Shown here: positions 1 through 4,942 of the stretch, one piece after another | Position numbering within the stretch: position 1 is the stretch's first letter | Layout of the letters: each line of letters opens with the position of its first letter | DNA from: Chloroflexota bacterium | GTDB lineage: Bacteria; Chloroflexota; Dehalococcoidia; Dehalococcoidales; UBA3254 | Assembly (NCBI GenBank): GCA_017860765.1 | Contig: JAGDMY010000065.1 | Location: 1 to 7,488, forward strand | DNA length: 7,488 nucleotides | Direction of reading: 5' to 3' | Position numbers and translations under genes: made by a program | Notes under the pieces: generated by a model | What the model was told of the DNA's origin: nothing | What the model saw: only the letters and a program-made list of their open reading frames with translations | The model's database searches: none

Positions 1-772
1 CATAAATCTAACGCTGCTGTATGATCCTGCTCTTCTGTCACCGGAAGCAGATTTTGACCAGTTGGTGATTGGCTATTGGGCTATTTCCACTCAAGAATGG
101 ATAGTCCTGGAGGGTTCCCGGGCGGATGGTGTGAATTATGCTGTTAGCGCTCCCCTAAATCATTTCAGTCTTTATTCTATTCTGGCGCTTCCGCCAGCGA
201 CGGAGGCTTTAAAACCGGGCCAGGAAATGCCATTATCCGGGGATGTTGCCAGCGGGGGCCTGGATGGAAGCCTTCCGGTCTCAAGCTTCGCAGAGCCGCT
301 CGGAGATTTTTCTGATCCGCAAGGACCGCCTGGACAACTGGCGGTCGGCCCCTCAGGATCTGAAAATGATCGTGCGGAGCCCTTGCCGGCCTCCTTCGAC
401 GTTGGCGATGTAAAAGTTGATCCCGCTGTTGTTGAGGTGGGTCAGGATGTGCTGGTAGCTGCCCGGGTCACCAATTCCGGAGAAGCCAGCGGGGACTATG
501 AGATTACTCTGAAAATTAACGGCATCGTGGCGGGAACCAGCCAGATCTCTTTGCCGGGCAAGTCCAATCAACAGATCAGCTTCAGGATCCGGCCGGACAT
601 TTCCGGCAGCTATGAAATAGATGTCAACGGGGTGAAAGAAAATCTGCTGGTCAACGCCCACTTGCAGGCATGGTATTTAATAGTGTTAGGTTTAGCCGGT
701 TGCTTATCCTTCGCGATTGCCCTGACTCTGGGCCTCTGGCGATCGCGCAGGGAAGGATTTCACGAGGTTTAG
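1..772 (+). CDS. C-terminal part of a membrane-anchored surface protein with a CARDB-like domain (5' truncated by window edge)
   Basis: The frame is open from base 2 to the TAG at 770-772 (256 visible residues), so the true start lies left of the window; the in-frame TTG at 62 is simply an internal Leu codon. The first ~65 residues (tyrosine/tryptophan-rich, with YWAISTQEW and NHFSLYSILALP) look like the beta-sandwich segment often found near the end of large bacterial exported proteins. A Pro/Gly/Ser-rich linker follows. Next comes a CARDB-like Ig-fold (about residues 135-215), with VEVGQDVLVAARVTNSGEASG and a later SGSYEIDVNG strand. The C-terminus has one hydrophobic segment (AWYLIVLGLAGCLSFAIALT) and a basic tail RSRREGFHEV, which suggests a type I-like membrane anchor with the bulk of the protein outside. 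No enzymatic motif is visible. The domain names rest on pattern recognition; the specific function is unknown. Confidence 0.8.
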   Translation, partial: INLTLLYDPALLSPEADFDQLVIGYWAISTQEWIVLEGSRADGVNYAVSAPLNHFSLYSILALPPATEALKPGQEMPLSGDVASGGLDGSLPVSSFAEPLGDFSDPQGPPGQLAVGPSGSENDRAEPLPASFDVGDVKVDPAVVEVGQDVLVAARVTNSGEASGDYEITLKINGIVAGTSQISLPGKSNQQISFRIRPDISGSYEIDVNGVKENLLVNAHLQAWYLIVLGLAGCLSFAIALTLGLWRSRREGFHEV

Positions 773-812
773 GGCTGGCGGCTTGAGAAAAGGCCAGAAG
801 ATGTGTCAGCCC
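772..812. terminator. Weak inverted repeat between convergent genes, possible terminator
   Basis: GGGCTG (772-777) and CAGCCC (807-812) are perfect reverse complements across a 29-nt loop. An alternative inner pair, CTGGC (775-779) with GCCAG (793-797), competes with it. The element sits in the 55-bp gap between two convergent genes, where a bidirectional terminator is expected. Only a short CCTTTG follows on the plus strand and there is no U tract on the minus strand, so the case for an intrinsic terminator is weak. Confidence 0.22.
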
Positions 813-827
813 CTTTGTCGATACAGG

Positions 828-1919
828 CTAATCTCCGAATGAAGTCCCCACACTGCGCGCGGCATCAATTAAAGGGGAATCCGGAGGAACATTTCTGGGT
901 CCCCTGGCCACCTCCGCCAGAGGTACCGCAATAGGGGAATTTCCCGAGATTCCCACCATATACCCGAACTCTTTATTGTTTATCATCTCTACTGCCTTGC
1001 AGCCCAATCTGGTGGCCAATACCCGGTCGAAGGCCGTTGGCACTCCGGACCTTTGCAGATGTCCCAGGACCACAGTGCGGGTTTCAATCCCTGAAGCAAC
1101 CTCAATTTGTGATCCCAGCATGAAGCCGATGCCGCCCAGACGGACCGGGTCTGGACTTTCTCGAATCACCCGCTGGACTACCGCGCTGCCTCCCTTCGGT
1201 TTAGCCCCTTCCGCGACCACTATGATGGTATATCCCTTACCCCGTTTATACCTCTCCTTAACTTTGTCCACTACGAGATCAATATCGAAGGGCACCTCGG
1301 GGATCAGAATGATATCACCTCCGCCCGCAATACCGGAGCATAGTGCAATCCATCCGGCGCGTCGCCCCATGACCTCAATGATCATGACCCGGTGGTGGGA
1401 CTGGGCGGTGGAATGCAACCGATCGATACCCTCGGTGGCTATACTAACAGCAGAATCGAATCCAAAAGTAATATCGGTCCCCCGCAGGTCGTTATCTATG
1501 GTCTTGGGAAGACCAATAATGGGAACGCCATCGTTGAATAGACGGTTGGCAATGTTTAGTGTACCATCTCCGCCGATGCATACCAGGCAATCGATATTCA
1601 AATTCTTGATATTGGCTATGGCAGTTTGAGATAAGTCCTGGAATTCCAGCCGGTCGTTCTTTTTTACCGCGTATTGATAGGGATGTGCGGTGTTGGAGGT
1701 CCCCAGTATGGTGCCACCCAGAGTTAATATCCCGGAAACGTCGGCAAAGTGAAGAATGCGATATGAGTTGGTTACTACACCTTCATAGCCGTCTTTGATG
1801 CCAATAATTTCCGTATCGTTTTCGAGAATGGCTTTCTTAGCCACCGCCCGGATAACGGCATTGATACCCGGACAGTCGCCTCCTCCAGTAAGAATGGCTA
1901 TGCGGCCTTTGGTCCCCAT
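828..1919 (-). CDS. pfkA: 6-phosphofructokinase (PfkA family, group III-like)
   Basis: This gene encodes cytosolic 6-phosphofructokinase, which phosphorylates fructose 6-phosphate to fructose 1,6-bisphosphate in glycolysis. The 363 residues match the length of the long bacterial/actinobacterial-type (group III) enzymes and are longer than the ~320-residue E. coli form. Visible motifs in order are: TGGGDCPGIN (11-20, nucleotide/PPi-binding loop), GGDGT (116-120), PKTIDND (138-144, with catalytic Asp142), MGR (184-186, sugar-phosphate binding), IPE (206-208) and GHLQRSG (286-292). The donor site is mixed: Gly119 in GGDG is typical of ATP enzymes, while Lys139 in PKTIDND is typical of PPi-dependent and group III enzymes. 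The donor is therefore probably ATP, but PPi use cannot be excluded from sequence. GHLQRSG has Ser where GHxQRGG is usual. The ATG start is supported by AGGAGGAGG on the minus strand (complement of 1925-1933) about 5-6 nt upstream. The gene stands alone, divergent from the small CxxC gene. Confidence 0.95.
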   Translation of the reverse strand: MGTKGRIAILTGGGDCPGINAVIRAVAKKAILENDTEIIGIKDGYEGVVTNSYRILHFADVSGILTLGGTILGTSNTAHPYQYAVKKNDRLEFQDLSQTAIANIKNLNIDCLVCIGGDGTLNIANRLFNDGVPIIGLPKTIDNDLRGTDITFGFDSAVSIATEGIDRLHSTAQSHHRVMIIEVMGRRAGWIALCSGIAGGGDIILIPEVPFDIDLVVDKVKERYKRGKGYTIIVVAEGAKPKGGSAVVQRVIRESPDPVRLGGIGFMLGSQIEVASGIETRTVVLGHLQRSGVPTAFDRVLATRLGCKAVEMINNKEFGYMVGISGNSPIAVPLAEVARGPRNVPPDSPLIDAARSVGTSFGD

Positions 1920-2008
1920 GGTTTACCTCCTCCTTTTGACGATCAATGGCACTATTTATCCCTCTCCTTTTGAAACAGCTAAACCCCAGGGCTTGTGATG
2001 ATACTCAA

Positions 2009-2037
2009 ATTATGCCACTTTTTCCCTGATAAATGAA
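2009..2037 (-). promoter_or_regulatory. Weak candidate promoter for pfkA
   Basis: Read on the minus strand, TTCATT (2037-2032) and CATAAT (2014-2009) are separated by 17 nt. The -10 box matches 5 of 6 consensus bases, but the -35 box matches only 3. It lies about 90 nt upstream of the pfkA ATG. It is offered as the best candidate in this strand orientation only. Confidence 0.22.
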
Positions 2038-2061
2038 TAACTTCGGTATAATCCGCAAAGG

Positions 2062-2090
2062 TTGACAGCCTTAAAGCAACCACGTAGACT
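2062..2090 (+). promoter_or_regulatory. Candidate sigma70-type promoter for the small CxxC gene
   Basis: A perfect -35 box TTGACA (2062-2067) is followed after exactly 17 nt by TAGACT (2085-2090; 4 of 6 matches to TATAAT). Transcription would begin near 2097 and leave a leader of about 45 nt before the GTG start at 2143. The combination of perfect -35, ideal spacing and correct position makes this plausible. An upstream TATAAT (2047-2052) has no convincing -35 partner. Confidence 0.42.
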
Positions 2091-2142
2091 ATAGATCAAC
2101 ATCGGGTTGCAGGCCAGAATTTCATTCCTTGGGGAGGTTAAG

Positions 2143-2331
2143 GTGCAGGTAACTAGAAGGTTCCAGCTGACTGCCAGGTGCAATATATGTGGTTATAAAA
2201 TAACCAAGGAAGCCGTCAGCGATCTGGCAAAGTTGACGATGGTTAAAAACCAGTTTGCTAAAGAGGTCAGCTCAATTCATAAACAGCACCCTGAGATCGA
2301 TAATTTTGATGTAACGTATAAAGTGCTTTAG
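2143..2331 (+). CDS. Small CxxC protein of unknown function (62 aa)
   Basis: I do not recognise this 62-residue protein. It begins MQVTRRFQLTARCNICGYKI, giving one CxxC pair (CNIC) about 12 residues in, which could bind a metal as half of a dimeric zinc ribbon or act in redox chemistry. The rest is polar, with a probable helix (EAVSDLAKLTMVKNQFAKEVSSIH) and a short beta-like end (NFDVTYKVL). There is no signal peptide or membrane segment. The GTG at 2143 is chosen because GGGGAGG (2131-2137) lies 5 nt upstream. The in-frame TTG at 2107 would add 12 residues encoded across that ribosome binding site and has no Shine-Dalgarno sequence of its own. The gene is separated by 291 bp from the trehalose operon, so co-transcription is uncertain. 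A real gene is supported by the RBS, the promoter and the composition. Confidence 0.7.
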   Translation: MQVTRRFQLTARCNICGYKITKEAVSDLAKLTMVKNQFAKEVSSIHKQHPEIDNFDVTYKVL

Positions 2332-2383
2332 CAGGATAGTCACTGGAACCTGAGGCTGAAGGCTAGGTGACCGTGCTAATGCA

Positions 2384-2400
2384 TGTCAAGATCATTGACA
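2384..2400. repeat. Palindrome TGTCAA-N5-TTGACA over the candidate -35 box
   Basis: TGTCAA (2384-2389) and TTGACA (2395-2400) are perfect reverse complements separated by GATCA. The right arm is also the candidate -35 box of the otsA-side promoter. A dyad of this size and position could be an operator for a dimeric regulator. It would also present a TTGACA to the opposite strand. Confidence 0.4.
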
Positions 2401-2423
2401 GTCGAAGTTATATATGCTATCAA
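2395..2423 (+). promoter_or_regulatory. Candidate sigma70-type promoter of the trehalose operon
   Basis: TTGACA (2395-2400; perfect -35) is followed after 17 nt by TATCAA (2418-2423; 4 of 6 matches to TATAAT). If used, transcription would begin near 2430 and give a leader of about 190 nt before otsA. The -35 overlaps a palindrome and the -10 overlaps the first TGCTATCA repeat, as expected for a regulated promoter. A weaker alternative nearer the gene is TTGGCG (2521-2526), an 18-nt spacer and TATGCT (2545-2550). Confidence 0.4.
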
Positions 2424-2557
2424 TAGGTTTGCTATCAGCTACGTTGTGTTCTTATTCCCTGGCCTAATCTTAGATCGGCGAAAAAGTGACCTGGTTTATT
2501 TATTACAAAACTACCATTAGTTGGCGGTTCAGTAGCATTTTTCTTATGCTGCTATCA
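2415..2557 (+). repeat. Three perfect copies of the octamer TGCTATCA
   Basis: The octamer TGCTATCA occurs at 2415-2422, 2430-2437 and 2550-2557, all in the same orientation. The first two start 15 nt apart and the third 120 nt further on. Three identical 8-mers within 143 bp of non-coding DNA are unlikely by chance, so these are candidate binding sites for a regulator of the operon. The first copy covers part of the candidate -10 box. Confidence 0.5.
2531..2553 (+). repeat. Hairpin in the otsA leader
   Basis: AGTAGCAT (2531-2538) can pair with ATGCTGCT (2546-2553), giving 8 bp including one G-U pair, around the pyrimidine loop TTTTCTT. It lies about 70 nt upstream of the otsA start. It could be an RNA leader structure or, as DNA, part of the regulatory region. 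No T tract follows, so it is not an intrinsic terminator. Confidence 0.35.
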
Positions 2558-2564
2558 TATTAAT

Positions 2565-2610
2565 TAGAGCCGGGTTTCTCTAAGCTCTATGCATGTTCCG
2601 GTCATGCTTA
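2565..2610 (+). repeat. Nested and competing inverted repeats just upstream of the otsA ribosome binding site
   Basis: TAGAGC (2565-2570) pairs with GCTCTA (2584-2589). GCATG (2591-2595) pairs with CATGC (2603-2607) around a 7-nt loop. TAAGC (2581-2585) can alternatively pair with GCTTA (2606-2610). The last two options share bases and exclude each other. The set ends immediately before the Shine-Dalgarno AAGGAG (2611-2616), so alternative folding could affect initiation. The stems are short and the idea is inference. Confidence 0.3.
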
Positions 2611-2622
2611 AAGGAGTAGCCG

Positions 2623-4098
2623 ATGTGGAGCCGAGAAAGTTTATTCAATCTGGTACACGAAAAGCTCAAGGATTATCTTTTCATAGTAGTCTCCAATCGT
2701 GAGCCTTATATCCATACTTTTTCCGGGCAGGAGATTAAATGCATGATACCTGCCAGCGGCCTGACAGTGGCCCTCGACCCGGTAATGCAGGCCTGCGGGG
2801 GTACGTGGATAGCTCATGGCAGCGGGGAGGCCGATAAGGAGGTAGTTGACGCTGATAATAAGGTGAGCGTACCTCCGGAGAAGCCGAAATATTCCCTGAA
2901 AAGAGTTTGGCTTACTAAAGAGGAAGAAGACGGTTATTATTACGGCTTCGCCAACGAAGCTCTCTGGCCTCTTTGCCACATTGTGTATAACCGGCCGGTT
3001 TTCAGGGAATCAGATTGGGAGACTTATAAAAAAGTCAATGAGATTTTCGCCCGCAGTGTTTTGGACGAGGTAGGCAGCAGAAATGCTTTTGTTTTCATCC
3101 AGGACTACCATTTGGCCCTGCTGCCTAAAATGATCAAGCTCCAGAACGATAAGGTTATTACGGCCCAGTTCTGGCATATCCCCTGGCCGAACCCTGAGGC
3201 CTTTCGCATTTGCCCCTGGCAGGAAGAAATCCTGCAGGGACTATTGAGCAACGACCTTCTGGGCTTTCATATCCGCTATCATTGCAACAATTTTATGGAC
3301 ACGGTGGCCAGGGCCCTGGAGGCCCGTGTGGATTATGAGCGTTATGAAGTGACCTATAATAGCCACGGCACGGCCATCCGGCCCTTCCCTATCAGCGTGG
3401 ATTTTGAAGAATTTTCTCTGGGAGCCCAGTCTGAAGAAGTTGATTGTGAGATCGAGAGGATAAAAAACGGGCTCGGCTTGCACGATGAGGCGATCGGTAT
3501 TGGCATTGAAAGGTTCGACTATACCAAAGGCGTGCCGGACAGGTTCCGGGCCATTGACCGCTTTTTTGAGAAAAATCCCCAGTATTTGGAAAAAATGACT
3601 TTTATACAGGCCGGGGTGACCAGCCGCATCCACATCGACGCCTATAAGAACCTCAACAAAGATGTTGAAAGCCTTCTGGAACAAATCAACTGGAAATACC
3701 GCTCGCAGCGCTGGAAGCCCATTATTTTGTTGCGCGGGAACCTTCCTCAGCTGACGTTGTTAGCTTTGAGGAAGATGGCCGATTTTTGCATTGTCAGCTC
3801 GTTGCATGATGGGATGAACCTGGTAGCCAAGGAATTTGCCGCCAGCCGTTTTGATGAAGACGGGGTCTTGATTTTGAGCCCTTTTACTGGCTCCTCCAGA
3901 GAATTGACCGATGCCCTGCTGGTGAACCCCTATGCTACCGACCATTTTGCCGAGGCGATCAAGGCGGCTATGGAAATGCCGCTGGCGGAAAGGCAAAAAA
4001 GAATGCGCAGGATGCGGAAAACCCTGGAGGAAAATAACATCTATAAATGGGCGGGGGACATTGTGTCGGACCTGGTGAAAATCGAGTTCGGAGGATAG
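2623..4098 (+). CDS. otsA: Alpha,alpha-trehalose-phosphate synthase (GT20, OtsA-like)
   Basis: This gene encodes a cytosolic retaining glycosyltransferase of family GT20 that joins glucose from an NDP-glucose (usually UDP-glucose) to glucose 6-phosphate, giving trehalose 6-phosphate. Its 491 residues suit a single-domain OtsA (about 450-500). Visible motifs are: SNR (24-26, loop arginine), ASGL (44-47, in place of SAGGL), GYYYGFANEALWP (104-116), QDYHL (160-164), HIPWP (185-189), ERFDYTKG (296-303, with donor-phosphate Arg297 and Lys302), TSR (333-335) and HDGMNLVAKE (395-404). Arg26, Trp115 and Arg335 match E. coli OtsA residues contacting glucose 6-phosphate, which favours trehalose-6-phosphate over glucosylglycerol-phosphate synthesis. 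The N-terminal NREPY is more like the HREPY of cyanobacterial GgpS, so some acceptor doubt remains. The ATG is preceded by AAGGAG (2611-2616) at 6-nt spacing. It is the first gene of the operon; its stop lies 1 nt before otsB. Confidence 0.92.
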   Translation: MWSRESLFNLVHEKLKDYLFIVVSNREPYIHTFSGQEIKCMIPASGLTVALDPVMQACGGTWIAHGSGEADKEVVDADNKVSVPPEKPKYSLKRVWLTKEEEDGYYYGFANEALWPLCHIVYNRPVFRESDWETYKKVNEIFARSVLDEVGSRNAFVFIQDYHLALLPKMIKLQNDKVITAQFWHIPWPNPEAFRICPWQEEILQGLLSNDLLGFHIRYHCNNFMDTVARALEARVDYERYEVTYNSHGTAIRPFPISVDFEEFSLGAQSEEVDCEIERIKNGLGLHDEAIGIGIERFDYTKGVPDRFRAIDRFFEKNPQYLEKMTFIQAGVTSRIHIDAYKNLNKDVESLLEQINWKYRSQRWKPIILLRGNLPQLTLLALRKMADFCIVSSLHDGMNLVAKEFAASRFDEDGVLILSPFTGSSRELTDALLVNPYATDHFAEAIKAAMEMPLAERQKRMRRMRKTLEENNIYKWAGDIVSDLVKIEFGG

Positions 4099-4099
4099 C

Positions 4100-4942
4100 A
4101 TGGAGCACCTCCTCTCCGCCTGGCCCAGGGTACTGGAACAGACCCGGAAATGTAAGCATATCTTGTTCTTAAGTGACTTCGACGGCACTCTGACGCCGAT
4201 TGTCGAAAAGCCAGAGTTGGTGGTGATGGCCGAAGGCACCCACCGTCTATTGCAGGTTTTAGCTCACGACCGTCACTTCACTGTCGGATTAATCAGCGGG
4301 CGGGCGTTGGCTGACCTAAAGAATAAGGTCAATATCAGCGGTATAATCTATGCCGGAAATCACGGCTTTGAAATTGAAGGCCCCGGACTAAATTTTATTA
4401 ACCCGGTGGTAGATGAAATAAGGCCCTGGTTTAGAATCATACGCCAGGTTTTAAATTTAACTCTGGGAAGTATCAAAGGGGTCCTGGTAGAAGATAAAGG
4501 CATTACCCTGAGCGTGCATTACCGCCAGGTGGATGATGCAGAGAAGGCTACCCACGTCAGGCATCTGGTCGAGCGGACGATCAACAGCCCGCTGTCCCGG
4601 GGTCTATTTAAAATGACTTCGGGCAAAAAAGTATACGAGGTAAGGCCGGCCATAGATTGGAACAAAGGCAAGGCCATCCAGCTTCTCATGAAGAGGTACG
4701 GCAAGGGAGGTAGAGAAAGCGGGCTGCTGCCAATATACCTGGGAGATGACCTGACGGATGAGGATGGGTTCCAGATAGTCGAGAATTATGGCCAGGGAAT
4801 TTCGGTGTGGGTGGGCGAACCCGGTCCGGATTCCGTGGCCCGCTATTTTTTAAAGTCCCCTGCTGAAGTCCATCTCTTTTTAATTAAATTATTGGAATTC
4901 TCGCAAAGAGGTCTGTTATGCGAACAGTATTCGACGACATAG
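4100..4942 (+). CDS. otsB: Trehalose-6-phosphate phosphatase (HAD superfamily, OtsB)
   Basis: This gene encodes the cytosolic Mg-dependent phosphatase that converts trehalose 6-phosphate to trehalose, completing the OtsAB pathway. Its 280 residues are normal for OtsB. The HAD motifs are intact: motif I DFDGT (26-30, nucleophile Asp26 and acid/base Asp28), motif II SGR (66-68), the OtsB-typical AGNHGFEI (85-92), motif III Lys190 in WNKGKA, and motif IV LGDDLTDED (214-222). The VRPAIDWNKG segment is characteristic of the T6P-phosphatase cap/core junction. GGAGG (4090-4094), inside the last otsA codons, sits 5 nt before the ATG, and only 1 nt separates the two genes, so translational coupling is likely. 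The 3' end overlaps the next gene by 25 nt; the final residues (LLCEQYSTT) therefore lie in DNA that also encodes the channel's N-terminus. Confidence 0.95.
   Translation: MEHLLSAWPRVLEQTRKCKHILFLSDFDGTLTPIVEKPELVVMAEGTHRLLQVLAHDRHFTVGLISGRALADLKNKVNISGIIYAGNHGFEIEGPGLNFINPVVDEIRPWFRIIRQVLNLTLGSIKGVLVEDKGITLSVHYRQVDDAEKATHVRHLVERTINSPLSRGLFKMTSGKKVYEVRPAIDWNKGKAIQLLMKRYGKGGRESGLLPIYLGDDLTDEDGFQIVENYGQGISVWVGEPGPDSVARYFLKSPAEVHLFLIKLLEFSQRGLLCEQYSTT

Larger units (their letters stand above)
2332..2622. other. Repeat-rich non-coding region upstream of the trehalose operon
   Basis: No credible reading frame is visible in these 291 bp. The stretch is more A/T-rich than the flanking genes and holds a candidate promoter, a palindrome, three copies of an 8-mer and several small inverted repeats, described separately. 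A GTCAC/GTGAC pair (2339-2343 and 2367-2371) follows the small gene but has no T tract, so no intrinsic terminator is apparent. The likely role is control of otsA-otsB-channel-treT expression. Confidence 0.6.

Noticed and set aside
62..64. TTG as the start of the first plus-strand gene
   Set aside because: The frame is open to the left edge, reads as sensible domain sequence before this codon, and there is no Shine-Dalgarno sequence in front of it.
976..1629. 217-codon open frame on the plus strand
   Set aside because: It lies entirely opposite pfkA, whose protein carries all family motifs. Its own translation is Pro/Arg/Ser/Thr-rich without recognisable domains and has no ribosome binding site.
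2047..2052. Perfect TATAAT as a -10 box
   Set aside because: No -35-like hexamer is found 16-18 nt upstream, and a better-spaced TTGACA/TAGACT pair lies just downstream. A weak extended -10 role remains possible.
2107..2109. TTG as the start of the small CxxC gene
   Set aside because: No Shine-Dalgarno sequence precedes it, whereas GTG at 2143 has GGGGAGG at ideal distance.
2339..2371. GTCAC/GTGAC inverted repeat after the small gene as an intrinsic terminator
   Set aside because: The stem is only 5 bp with a 23-nt loop, and no T tract follows.
3276..3282. A further GCTATCA inside otsA
   Set aside because: Only seven of the eight bases match the upstream octamer and it is explained by codons, so it is treated as chance.
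2641..4239. Several minus-strand open frames opposite otsA and otsB
   Set aside because: They are antisense shadows of strongly conserved genes, with no family resemblance and low-complexity composition.
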